From assembly GCA_963691655.1 (NCBI GenBank), contig OY829326.1:115107388-115171387 (forward strand): a DNA stretch of 64,000 bases, in the 5' to 3' direction. The notes beneath the pieces were generated by a model, which was not told the DNA's origin, did not search any database, and worked only from the letters and a program-made list of their open reading frames with translations. How positions within the stretch are numbered: position 1 is the first letter of the stretch; each line of letters begins with the position of its first letter. Source of the stretch: Toxonevra muliebris (Eukaryota; Arthropoda; Insecta; Diptera; Pallopteridae). This document shows, piece by piece, positions 51,655-62,624 of the stretch. The translations under genes were made by a program, and so were the position numbers.

Positions 51655-53955
51655 AAAATAAGAGTTCATAAATAATTTGAAGAAAGTCTGTTAATATGAC
51701 GGAAATTTTCTGCAAGAAAATATCTTAAATATCGACTCTCATAATCTGTCTCTGTTTTCAGGAATTTCTGTGCTCAAATTATCATTTCCAAAACTGTAAA
51801 TAGATAGATTGAACCATATATAGTTTTCGGAATATTATTTTCTTGTGTCAGAGACGGACTTTTTTTGCAGTCCTTCCCATACTTCCACCCTCAATTCACA
51901 TTTTTTACTCTTCAAATTTATGACTTTGAAACGTATTTAATTATTGAATTACAACCAATTAACAACAAAAATTGAAACATAATATTTAGTAAGTAATGTT
52001 AACTTTTAATAATAATCTGTGGTCATTAAATAAAATTCGCGATGAAAACGCCTCTCCGACTATGTGTGCTGTAGGATTTGTTCACACGCATGTGCACTAA
52101 GTAATTTGCATAAATTAAGCAATGCGCACTGCACTTCAATGTGTGCATGTGTGTGTCTCAAGTGCAGCTACAAGCACCGTCTACTGAAAGCGAAACTTGA
52201 TGCGTTGCGCAGGCGAATGAATCGACTCGTAATTCAATGAACTTGCAGTGTGGGGAGTGGTGTGGAAAATTCACACGAATTGATATTGATTAAGAAGAAA
52301 CGACAAGTGAGAATGGAAATTAAATGTTTTCCAATTGGGAAAAAGGAAACTTCCGACTAATTTTCAGGAATCTTGCTGATCTTGTCCCTAAAGGAGTTTA
52401 TATCATAAATTTATATTGACAAGAAGTTTACGTAACAATTTAAGAATAAAATAAACTTAATGCACTAACGTAAATTGTTAGCATGTTGCATCATCACCTT
52501 ATTGTGATATTATACATAGTATGCAGTATCTACAACACTTTAACCAGCTTCTGGTCTTCTTCTGTCTTATGTCTATTCAATGCGCACCTAAACCGCGTAC
52601 TCGTATTTTGCATGCGCATGCGCACACGCAGCTTCCTTCTTTTTTTATATTTTTTTATTATATTTTTTCGGTGTACAAAAACAATGTGTTCGCCAATCGT
52701 TTGCAAATTGAATAATTACACTAATACTTCATAAATAATTAATAATGTTATGCATTGCAGTGCAGGAACCGCCGCGACGCTCTGGCTGCACTTACGACGA
52801 TGTTGTAGTAAATCAAGGCTCAGCTCAATTTGGTTCAGCGCAATGCCAAATAGCCAAGAGGTGTACTCTCATATACGAATACAAGTTTATATGTTTATAT
52901 ATGTATGTATGTATAAGTATGCAACATGCGCATGTGCAACGTTATTTCTCTTTAATGAAATTGCAAGTACCTTCTTCTGCCCAAAAAAAAAAAAATAATA
53001 CATATACTCACTCACAGCAACAAGAAAAGCAACAACAATATTGGTTATTTGCGTTGCTGCATTATTGTTGCTGCTGATGTTGTTGTAGCTGTAAACAGCG
53101 ACCATTCAAGTCCCATTTGAGGCGCTAATATTGGCCCCGCGGCAATGATACGCTCAACTACCTCATGTGCCGCCACCGTTAACACACCACCACTGCTGCG
53201 TCTCTTCACCATTTACCGCCACAAAATTTAACGTGTGTTTATGTGCGCTACATTAAGCAAATATTAGTTGGTACCGCAAACAGTTGAAACATGCAACAAG
53301 CTCAAGCACAAGCACAAGCGCACTTAGTATACCTAAGTTTTATGTGCGGATGTGTGAGTGTATGTTGAAATATCATAATTTCAAATTGAAGAATGCACAC
53401 TCACAATAAATGCATATACACACACAAATACACAGGTAGGTATAAATGTATTACTTGTTTGTATGTATGTATGTACCCGTAAATGCGCACATCATTGCAT
53501 GCGCATGCGCAAAAATCATCGACATCGCCACCGCCGCCATCATCATTATCATCATCATCATTGCAACGTTTTGCACCAAACTCGGCTGCAATGGTTAACG
53601 AGTTATTAACTTAATTTTTGTGTTGATATATTGTTGTTTTTGTTCCTGGCTAATTGCTCACCATTTGTGTTGAAATGAAATCAAATTGCGCTATGCATTT
53701 ATGAATGTTTTATGGCTAAAATATAAATAGGTAAGTATAAAATAAATAATCATAAGTAAATTAATAAATGAAATAAATCTGGAAGCAAATGGTTAGAATA
53801 TAGGGAGTACCAACAACACTTCAGTTATTTTTACTCAAAAGCAATCAACGAAAAATGGTGCAATCTCTGTTTAAATTTTATTTTTGCGGCATTTCTCTCA
53901 AAAAATAAAAGAATTTGTACGCCACATCATGAGCAATAAGCGTTTCATGCAATCA
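51655..53955. other. microsatellite-rich, possible exon
   Basis: Unique-looking DNA with TG-rich tracts (52080-52160), (GTAT)n at 53461-53474 and (ATC)n at 53538-53562. A 100-nt GC-rich island at 52761-52860 is bounded by ag and gt and has one long open frame (VQEPPRRSGCTYDDVVV...). It could be a short exon but no family is recognised. Confidence 0.35.
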
Positions 53956-53959
53956 AATG

Positions 53960-54882
53960 TATTGACGCAGTATTTAGCATTTATTAAAGTTAAAGACAGC
54001 GAAATGTGGAAAATAAGCATTTATGTTGAATTTAGCCCAACTGAGCCCTATGGAATACTATTAAAAAGGCAACAAGAGCATTTTATGCCTGCCAACGTCT
54101 TTACAGTAAAGCATTGGGCCTGGGACCAAAATGATGTACTGGTTACATAAAACAGTCATCAAACCCATGGTCACCTATGTAGCAATTGCTTGGCGGCCAA
54201 AACCCTAGAAAATTATGGCGCAGTCTGTGTTAAACCAACTTTATCGCCTATGAAAACATGCCTCACGGTAGTACTTCGGACAATAATTTGACTGCTTAAA
54301 AGAGAAACTAGTTTAACTGCCTTCAAACTGCCTAATGGATAACTTCTCCAAAGTGGGGACCTCACAGGACACCTATCAATTTTAAATATATTTCAGAATT
54401 TGCCTGAAACTCACGGACTCTATGAAAGCATTCGCAGGCGAATAAACGGAGCTCTAAAAGCTCTAAACTTATATGCCATAAAATCCAAAATTTTTTGGCA
54501 TTATTTTGAGCTCCTTTCAACCATATCCAATAGGAATGAAGGTACGCTGGCTTGAATACCGCGTCATGAAGGATTTGATGGAAACGAAAGAGCAGATGGC
54601 CTAGCAAAAAGCGGAGCCCGAAGGACTCTCATAGGTCCGCGGTTTTGTTTTGCGGTGTATCATCAAATCACACCCAAACAATAATAAGAGATTGGAAAAC
54701 AAAAGTTATCAAAGACTATTGGTCCGGGCTTAATGGTCTGCGACATGCTAAAAGACTTATTAATCCAATCACCATTAATTTGAAACGTATAATCGAATTA
54801 AACGAAAGAGAAATTTCTGTCCTTACAGAGATCTTCACAGGTCACTGTCCTCTTAAGTATCACCTAAGAAGATGGGTATATC
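53960..54882 (+). pseudogene. second I/LOA-type LINE relic (5' part)
   Basis: Degraded reverse-transcriptase thumb: KATRAFYACQRLYSKALGLG, then MYWLHKTVIKPMVTYVAIAW. Next comes an RNase H remnant in several frames: TDS near 54418, then GFDGNERADGLAKSGA at 54569-54618 with its catalytic-region residues kept. A following stretch reads FTGHCPLKYHLRRW before the frame is cut at 54882 by the inserted element. The LINE resumes at 56902. Many stops and frame changes show long decay. Confidence 0.8.
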
Positions 54883-55063
54883 CAGTTGCGTATCCAGGGG
54901 GAGGGATATAGGGGCTGAAGCCCCCACACAGAACCCAACAATCTTATAAATCTTATAGTAAACAGTCATTTTTGAGAAATCAAAAATATTTAGATTTTTC
55001 CAAAAAAAAAAGGCCATCATCAGTGAAAAGTATATACTTTCAACAAACGAAAAACTTTAAGAT

Positions 55064-55338
55064 GGGAAAAAAACAACAACATAAGTGTATAGAACGGTAG
55101 TGGTAGTTTCTTTCAATATCTCTATTCAGTGAAGATATTTGGAATCAAATCCGTAATTCTGGGTTATGATTTCAAATATTAGTAGCTTATATAGGATATT
55201 GAAAGATTAAGAACTATCACTAAGATCACTAATGAGGAATTGTGGCGGATTCCGAAACGGCCGTCTGATTTGCCCGTCTCTATATACATTGTTGTTGTGA
55301 TGACTACATTTGTTCATTAACCTGTTTATATATAACTT
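55064..55338 (+). mobile_element. 275-bp retroposon with 16-bp TSD
   Basis: A perfect 16-bp direct repeat, cgaaaaactttaagat, flanks it (55048-55063 and 55339-55354). The uninterrupted copy of the host element at 48923-49137 has this sequence only once. Long variable duplications mark target-primed retroposition. The 3' part matches 15795-15855. No pol III boxes or coding frame were recognised, so it is either a SINE or a 5'-truncated LINE tail. Confidence 0.75.
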
Positions 55339-55559
55339 CGAAAAACTTTAAGATTTTAAATATTATTTTATATTATATTTTATTTTAATAATAATAATTT
55401 AATACAAATATTAAAATGAGGTCGGATATTTAAATCAATTCTGATTAGCCGACATGCTGGGCGTGCCAAAAGGATGCACGTTACAGTGCAACTGGTTATT
55501 AAATACATCCAGAGTACATTAATTTACAATTTCAACGCCAGCTTATAAATGTCTTACTT

Positions 55560-56205
55560 TTAGAAAACCTTGATAATGGTCTAGTTTTTGGATTGAATTT
55601 TGTACTGAATTTTATTCTGATATTTGTTTAACTTTTCCCCGTTTTTGCCTGCTTTTGATCTGAACTCTGATTTGATTGTATGTCAGAATTTTGTTTTATT
55701 TGGTTTGAGTTTTAACACATGTTTGGTCTAAATTTTGATTTGCTTTCCAGCGTTTGATCTAATTTCTGATCTAAATTTTGGTTTGCTTTTAATTTGTATT
55801 TGGTGTATTTTTGGCCTCAGTTTTAATCTAACTCTTAGTTTGAGTTGTGGTTAATATTTTCGTCTGAATTGGCTTGATTTTGATACCATTTTGCTCTGAA
55901 TTTCGGTCCGAAATCGGTCTGAATTTTGTTTTAAAATTTGGCTGAATTCGACGGGAATTTCGGTCTAGTTTTTATTTAATTTAAGTTAAAATTTTTTGAT
56001 GTAAATATTTATCAGATATTCCAACTAGTTTTTGGTCTGAGTTTTGGGTTACTATCGTTCGGTATTTGGTGTCCTTTTGGCCTAAAGTTTTGTCTAACTG
56101 TAGGTCTGAGTTTTTGGGTTTTTAGTCTGAGTTTTGACTTAAATTTGATCTCATTTTGTTCTATTTTTGTTGAAATTTTGGCCCGATTCGTGGTCTGAAC
56201 ATTGT
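55560..56205. repeat. degenerate ggtctgaattttg repeat
   Basis: Dozens of variants of tctgaatttt/ggtctgattttg at spacings around 12-25 bases. It resumes at 56640-56830 after about 430 bp without the pattern. It is probably an expanded internal repeat of the host element. Confidence 0.65.
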
Positions 56206-56856
56206 TTTTTTTTCACCGGTTGTTGCCCGGTATCCGATAGCGTGTACGGATCTCGTTGAAATTTAAAACGTATTGGGTTTTTGGTCAAATTACGATATAT
56301 TTACATTTTAAGCAATGTATAACAGGCTTAAAGATCGTATTTAATTATTTATAAAAATGAAGTGCTTCGTTATAAAGATGTGAGATCGTAAACTCACTAC
56401 CATGCCGATATTGATAGTGATATCAATGCTAAGAGTGATATGAATATATATTTTTAAGATTAGTTTAAAGTACTATCCAAATCAATTGTTATCTTAATTT
56501 AATTTTTGTTTCGACCAAAAATGACTAGAGATGTATCAAATTGTTTCATCAAAATTTTTTCTCAAAGGAAATTAAAATTTCCTTCAAATGGTTTTCTCAA
56601 AATAAATCATTTAACAATATAAATACATCAGAAAAGTCATAATCAAGATTTCTGATCTGAATTTGGTTCTTTTCTAGGAATTTCAGCCTAAATTTCTATT
56701 AGATTTTAGTTTGAATTTTGGTCTCTGTTTTGTTGCAGTTATCTTTTAATTTTAAACCTGTATTTGATAAAATTTTTGTACCAGTTTTTGGTCTAGGTCT
56801 GGGTTTTGGTCGATAGTGAGTCTGATATTTATCTTTTAATTTAGTAAAATCAGAAA

Positions 56857-56875
56857 CCCCCCCCCCCCCTCCCCC
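56857..56875. repeat. C13-T-C5 tract
   Basis: Thirteen Cs, a T and five Cs near the right end of the 2-kb element. The minus strand is a long G-run that could form a G-quadruplex and is an instability or assembly-error hotspot. Confidence 0.8.
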
Positions 56876-56901
56876 AAACCCAAATCCTAAAACCGCCACT
56901 G

Positions 56902-57015
56902 GGATTATCGCAATGCTATTCCCGTACAAGGAAGACAAGGAAACGGCCTGCAAGGCGTAGAACGCTTTACTTCCGAAAGGAACTTTTAAGTCCTTTGAAG
57001 ATATGCGGCATCAAA
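56902..57015 (+). pseudogene. LINE relic, resumed C-terminal part
   Basis: GIIAMLFPYKEDKETACKA, a stop, then NALLPKGTF aligns with the post-RNase H zinc-knuckle region of I/LOA LINEs (usual C..C..EDETA.H.L.C.AL), with the first Cys residues lost. It continues the reading broken at 54882. Confidence 0.6.
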
Positions 57016-57146
57016 CCTAAACACTTCTTAGATTCATTAATAGTCTTTATTTAGATTTGTGTTAAAAACAAAGGGCTGTATAAAATATTAACTCTTGTCG
57101 CAGTGCATCATAGCCTACTTAACAACAATAATTATAGGGGAGTGTA

Positions 57147-57547
57147 CCCGGGTATGAGACAGCGCCAGGTATGAGACAGTCGATTTTCTACATCATGCCA
57201 TATCAATATTGCCGATCTGACTACTGTCAAACTTTTCTTTTGACATGAGCCAGTTTTTGTCGTAACACCGGAGGGCATTGTATTTTTAGCCATGTTATTA
57301 AAATCGTCCATGAAATGAATCACATGCAAGCGGCCGGTTCATTTAAAGTGTGCAAATATTGCGATAGCGATTTGGATGGAGAAGACGATGACTAAGAGGG
57401 AGATGATGAATAAAAACTACCATTTCTTTTTATCTTAGCCACTGAAGGCCTAAGAAATAAATAAATTTATGTTTATAAATAGTTATGGGGTTTTTACTTC
57501 ATATTTTCCAATTTTTAGTGGATTTTTGTAGCTGTCTCATACCCGGG
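57147..57547. mobile_element. 401-bp pogo-like element with transposase tail
   Basis: The arms cccgggtatgagacagc at both ends are identical and are flanked by TA (57145-57146 and 57548-57549). Inside, on the plus strand, SFKVCKYCDSDLDGEDDD and a stop (57337-57394) looks like the acidic CxxC C-terminus of pogo/Tigger transposases. If so, this is an internally deleted element that kept the last part of its gene. That assignment is from motif resemblance only. Confidence 0.6.
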
Positions 57548-57551
57548 TACA

Positions 57552-58213
57552 AATTTTTTTTTTTGGCAAAAACACACATCCTCAGAAAATTGGTCTAACA
57601 ATTTTTCGTGCCAATGGAATCACTATACTTTTTGTGATTGAAAATTGCGTATTTTCATTACCTTTCCGACAGTATATAAGACATCCGATTTGATTTAACC
57701 CGGGAACATTCCCTTAAATATAGTCTCTTTCTGATAAAGTTTTTGAAATAGTATCTGAAAACACATGAAAACAAATATGAATGAAAGTTGAGCTACTTTT
57801 TATAGTAACTTGTTATTTGTTGATTCTAGGTTTGTTTCTCTTTGAGCCGCAATATCTTGTCAAAGTTGAAGGAGAGGTCTGCTGTTACCAGCCATAGTTA
57901 TTTTATTCAACCATATCCAATTCAACGATTTTAATTCACTCAATGAAAAATCATGACTGGCGTTATTTGCACACCCTTTTAATTGTGCCATTTTCAGTTT
58001 TTGTATAATCAATATATTTTATCAATTTATTTACAAATCTAATATAAATAAATCAATTTGTCAAACAGGCGTAGAATAACATAAATCAGGAAATTTTGGA
58101 TACATTTTTTATTTACACGGTGAATTCAAATCGTAATCACAGCTCTTGCATAAAGTGAATATCGCGTGCGGAACACATTACTACGAGCAAGCAGTATTTC
58201 CTCAACTCTTCGC
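57552..58213. other. upstream region of the TMEM222 gene
   Basis: AT-rich with no TATA box at a useful distance. The frame of the gene is open upstream to about 58166 without an ATG, so the 5' leader probably lies here. An upstream non-coding exon cannot be ruled out. Confidence 0.4.
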
Positions 58214-58750
58214 ATGGCGTCCAACGTGGGTGACATTGACGAGCTGCCACCAATTAATTTCGAAATCGATCGTTTTCCTTACTGCATTGTTTGGACTCCT
58301 ATTCCGATGTTAACATGGTTTTTTCCAATGATCGGACACATGGGCATAGGATCATCTAGAGGTGTAATACATGATTTTGCCGGACCTTATTACGTTTCAA
58401 TGGATCGAATGGCGTTTGGACGTCCAACACGTTACTTGCAATTACATCCGAGAAATATTGCTGCCACAATACAATGGGATGAAGCTGTAAATAAAGCTTC
58501 CGCATTATATGGCACACGAATGCATATTATATGTTGGGACAATTGTCATAGACATGTAGCTGCAGCCTTAAATAACATGAGATATAAAGGACGCTCTAAT
58601 TGGAACATGGTGATATTGTGTTTTTGGCTATTCATTTGTGGTCATTATGTTAGCGTTGGAGGGTTTCTCAAGACATGGTTACCGTTTGTAATGTTTGTAA
58701 CTGCGTGTGTGGGTGTTGGTGCTGGCATGGATCTATTACTTAAATGTTAG
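58214..58750 (+). CDS. TMEM222: TMEM222 / DUF778 (RTE1-like) membrane protein
   Basis: Encodes a complete 178-residue protein in one exon, close to the usual size of animal TMEM222 proteins (about 180-210). Family signatures in order: hydrophobic PYCIVWTPIPMLTWFFPMIG (residues 22-41) followed by HMGI, DFAGPY (54-59), MAFGRP (66-71), CWDNCHRHVA (107-116) with the paired Cys and His, and NWNMV (129-133). Two predicted transmembrane helices cover about 131-151 and 154-176. The ATG at 58214 is chosen because it is the first in frame and precedes a typical acidic N-terminus; the frame upstream opens only with GTG. The family includes plant RTE1, which acts with the ethylene receptor at ER/Golgi membranes; the animal role is not settled. 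No stops or frameshifts interrupt it, unlike everything around it, so it is likely under selection. It could be a retrocopy because it lacks introns, but no poly-A tail or target duplication is seen. Confidence 0.88.
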   Translation: MASNVGDIDELPPINFEIDRFPYCIVWTPIPMLTWFFPMIGHMGIGSSRGVIHDFAGPYYVSMDRMAFGRPTRYLQLHPRNIAATIQWDEAVNKASALYGTRMHIICWDNCHRHVAAALNNMRYKGRSNWNMVILCFWLFICGHYVSVGGFLKTWLPFVMFVTACVGVGAGMDLLLKC

Positions 58751-58765
58751 TTAACTTTAGTGCAG

Positions 58766-58771
58766 AATAAA
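58766..58771 (+). promoter_or_regulatory. polyadenylation signal of TMEM222
   Basis: AATAAA fifteen bases after the stop codon, giving a very short 3' UTR if used. Confidence 0.65.
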
Positions 58772-60301
58772 TACTCAATCTGGATAAGAATTAATTATTT
58801 TGATTTTTAATTTTTGACAACTAACAAATTTTGCTTAGTTTTCATTTATTTTTTGAGAGCCAATAATTTTTTAATGTTTCTTGGAAGCATTAAACTTTGC
58901 TCATTGCCGAATTGGCTATTAAAGTGTGCATGGTGCTTCTAAGATTCTCAACCTTCTCTTAGATCTCTTCCGGTTCATCACTTTGAATTTTTATTGAATT
59001 TCCTTCAATATTTCTACATATTTCACTAATAAAAGCTTCTATATGAAGCAGGAAATCATTGCATATATTTTGCACTCCCTCACCCCCTCCCCCCCGCTCG
59101 TCCATATTTACGAAATCTTTGTTGCGGACTCCAACTAAAGATTTATTAGATTTCATTTATACTGATTTGAACAGGATTTGTCTTCTTCAACTTCCAGTGA
59201 CAATGGACATTGATATATTGCCACAAATCAAGAACAAAATATTGATACATACAAAAGAAAGAAAGCTGCATGCCTGAAAGGTAGTGGTGGTAATGGGGTG
59301 GCTGTAGTATTGTCCATCCAAGCAATTACCACAAAAAGAAAACCCTTTCCCAACCGCCTACAGAAAATAAAACAAAAGAAATGGAAATTATTTACAAAAT
59401 GAAGTTATAAATTTTTTATATGAAAATAAGAAAAATACTAACTAAAGTTAGACATGCAATATTTTTTGTTACTCTTGCAATCGAAGTTAAAGAAAATACA
59501 AATGAATGAACAAGTCACCCTTTTCTCAAAAAAAAAAAAAGAAAGGTTCCACATACGTATAGCATTTATAAATAATAAAGTCAATTAGAGCATAAAACAT
59601 GTCACAGTTATGGCTAATGGACAACAAAAAAGTTTTGTAGTTTATGCGACAAAAACGAAGGACTCCACCTATTCGATAGACGACCGGACGGTAAATGAAA
59701 TTGCTTTACCTTCTCATACTTTGCTGGCAGGTGAGGTTTGTGTAGAACGTTTCAAATGTGGTTGACAGCATTAAAATCCATTATATTATTATATGTATGA
59801 CTCCACCTATACTTCTTACATTTTGCATTGAGCTAACGCTGTCTCTCTCTCTCTTTCTCTCACACACTTATTTTTATCCTTCCCTCTCATTCTTACTTAC
59901 CACTATTCATTGGACAGTTTGACATTTTAGTATACGTCACATAAGTTTATTTGTGTGTTGTGTTCTTTGTTCTGGCGCTTTGAATTTCATGAAGAAGCAA
60001 AAAACAAAACAACAAAAACTACACAGCGCGTCATTTCATGTAATAATTTTACGATAGTCTCAAACATTTTATGTTGTTAATAATTTAAAACATACACTTT
60101 AAATAGGCATACCATAACAGCAACAAGAACAACAACAACAACTACAAAAAATGGCAACGGCAATACCAATCTATGGAACGCCATGCCGCATTTCATAAAC
60201 CTCTCGCTCTCTAAAATAAAATTACTCTAAATGACATGAATGACAGCTTTAAAGTGGGTGTCCTTTTTCGTGTGGCAATGATTGTTGCTGTTAATTCTTT
60301 C

Positions 60302-60329
60302 TGTTGTTGTTGTTGTTGTTGTTGTTGTT
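60302..60329. repeat. (TTG)9 microsatellite
   Basis: Nine uninterrupted units followed by related TTGCTG units to 60347. Confidence 0.85.
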
Positions 60330-60503
60330 TTCGTTGCTGTTGTTGTGACACGGAACTAAAAAACTTTCTGTCTGTATGTGATATGATGAAGTAAAGTTAA
60401 TGCTGGCATGGTTGACAAACCTTAAACGCGTGCACACGCAATCTCCATAAAATATTTGAACGACTTCAAGTCGTTCATAGTCGCCGCCATCGTCATCTAC
60501 TAT

Positions 60504-60540
60504 GGTGGTACTGGTGCTGGTACTGGTACTGGTGATGATG
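60504..60540. repeat. GGTACT-type short tandem repeat
   Basis: Five to six copies of a ggtact/ggtgct unit with point differences. Confidence 0.7.
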
Positions 60541-61382
60541 GTCGTGGTAGTTTAGTTAAGGATATTCAACGTCCACTTTGCTTTTGGACAGTATTACTGT
60601 GAATGTTGAGGTTATTAATTATTCGTCGCTAAAATTGAAGCATTTATTTGTATGTATGTATGTATGTGTATGTATTTTGTATTTATGTACGGATATTCAA
60701 TAATTTAGTTTTGACATTTTGTTGAAGCATTTTTAATTTATGACTTTCGTGTTCTTTCATTTGTTTGTATGTATATATTAAATATGTAGGTATACATATA
60801 CATATGTATATATGAATGTAATAGAATTCCATTGAAAAGAGAGGGCATCGTTATAAAAAGAGAAAAAAGAAATCATCGGTTGATACGATAGGTGGTAAGG
60901 TTCAAACTTTAACTTATCTATTAAAACCTTTTATTTCCTTTATGACTTAGTAATTAAGTACATAGATGTAATGTCCGTGGTCGATTGTTTGACTTTTTTT
61001 ACAAACCGGTTTTCGGTTTTTTAGAATAGATTTTAAAATTAAGAAAAAATCAGCTAAACCGCATTTTAAAAATATTTACTGATGAAATTACAATATCAAA
61101 TAGTAAATAAAAATTTAAGAAAACAAGTGTTTTAACTAAATTTTTATAAGCAAACATATATTTCATCTAATCTAAGATTAAATATGAAGTTAAAAGCCAT
61201 CATTTCTCAAATTTTCTGAAAACTTTTAGAGCCATACTTTTTTTTTGCTGATTTCCTGAATACTGACCCTATACGAGTATAGTATCGAATTGTTACATTA
61301 ATATATTTTATGCCTGACAATCCGACCAGCCAATCTGTTGGTGCTTAAAATATTCCCATATTTTAAACTCATCAGGCATATA

Positions 61383-61686
61383 CAGTGCCGGCCATATCAT
61401 TTGCAACCAAAATCACTTGCACTTTAAATGACTTCTTAAGCTCACTAAAATAATTTTTACCAAAAATCTTTTTTATTCAAATCAAAGTGTATTTATTGCC
61501 ATTTATTATAAAAAATTAAAAGTACAATATTATGTCGCAAATAAAAAAAGAAAGAAGTTATATTAAATTAAAGTCTGAATTGAAGAGGTTAAAACATTTG
61601 CAACTAGAAAAAGTTAATGTGAAAATTGAAGAAAAATCGAAAAAGTTTTCAAAACTTTGTGGCATATGCATTATTTGCGAACACTG
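61383..61686. mobile_element. 304-bp Tc1-like MITE
   Basis: A TA precedes the left end cagtgccggccatatcattt, which resembles the CAGTGCTGGCC start of Tc1 elements. The right end reversed is cagtgttcgcaaataatgca, and catatgccac then mirrors the gccatat part with a shift, so the arms have decayed. The interior is A-rich and non-coding. Confidence 0.55.
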
Positions 61687-61689
61687 TTA

Positions 61690-62154
61690 GATGTCTATGT
61701 GGCATTGGCGCTATTAAATGTTTCACCTGATCGATTTGAGCTCGCTTCCATTGCTCTTGAACATACTCATACAGATTCTCCCGTTTCTTAAACGTATACG
61801 TGCCAATCTTTTAGTTCACGAGCATTCAATGGCACTCATAGATCAATAGATCAAGAAAGCAACTTGAGAAAAAAAATTGTTTTTGAACCTGGCTCTGGAA
61901 CGGCTCAGCGACAAGGTGCCATATGGCACTGCCAGGCATTACTGGGTTAACGATGATAACGAGGATGAAAAAAATAAATTAATTTAAAAAAAAAAAATTT
62001 TTTTTTAAATTTTTAAAGTTGAAAAATAAAAAAAATCAAATTTTTTTTTTTCGATGAAAAAAAATATGAACTGCATTTCTAATTTTTTTATTTTTTCAAT
62101 TTTAAAAATTTTAATGTCAATAAAAACAAAATTGTGACATAGCAGAGCAAAACA
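61690..62154. other. intergenic, A/T homopolymer-rich
   Basis: Nothing recognisable. The stretch 61975-62110 is almost pure A/T. Confidence 0.4.
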
Positions 62155-62215
62155 TACCACGGATTCGAACTCAGCGACCCCCCATTACCCCAAGTACACT
62201 TGTTACGTCTCTGCT
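62155..62215 (-). mobile_element. possible tRNA-derived SINE fragment
   Basis: On the minus strand gagttcgaatccgtgg is a near-consensus pol III B box (62172-62160). It is preceded by gggggtcgct and, further upstream, a weak A-box-like cgtaacaagtgtact. The arrangement resembles a tRNA or SINE head but differs from the SINE copies at 3.2 and 23.8 kb. Confidence 0.35.
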
Positions 62216-62534
62216 CATTTTTGGCTGTTGAACAGTGTTATCAATCATTTATGGAAAAAAGAAAAACAACATTTTACCGCAACCTCCAGATAATTCCTTA
62301 GGAGGGGGAAGGGTTTTTACTTGTCCCTTTAAAATTCTTTTTCAACATGGCCAAAATGCTTAAGATTTTCATCGGTAAGGAGTGGGCTTAACTCAAAATC
62401 TCATCCCCCTTTGAATCCGCTAATGATCGTAATTGCAAATTTGAAAATTAAATGTGGGTTAGGATAAAAAAATTTGTGTGTTAAACAATTTTTTCGTTTC
62501 CTGTAAAATTTGCCTGTTATGATGTTAAGGTATC

Positions 62535-62624
62535 TACATATCGTCGCCTGAGTATTGATTTGGCATATAGGCATAGGAATACTTATGCATATACGCCAAA
62601 TCAATTCTCAGGCGACGATATGTA
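62535..62624. repeat. 90-bp near-perfect palindrome
   Basis: Two 45-bp arms starting tacatatcgtcgcctgag differ at five positions and meet without a spacer. The arm sequence equals the ends of the MITE at 9750-10009 plus the adjoining tttggcgtatatg, so this is a minimal two-ended copy of that family. Confidence 0.85.

Larger units (their letters stand above)
54883..56901. mobile_element. 2-kb element inserted in the LINE
   Basis: The left end cagttgcgtatccaggggga and the right end reversed cagtggcggttttaggattt belong to the CAGTGGCGGATCCAGGG class of insect MITE ends. The flanks ggtatatc (54875-54882) and ggattatc (56902-56909) share six of eight bases. The LINE reading resumes just after the right end, which independently sets the border. 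The interior is non-coding, mostly a degenerate repeat, and holds the 275-bp retroposon. Confidence 0.65.
58800..61380. other. microsatellite-rich, no gene seen
   Basis: Contains a C-rich tract at 59076-59098, (TC)n at 59842-59860, (TTG)9 at 60302-60329, an imperfect GGTACT repeat at 60504-60540 and (TATG)n at 60650-60674. Little transposon sequence is recognised. It could include flanking regulatory DNA of TMEM222, but no motif proves it. Confidence 0.45.
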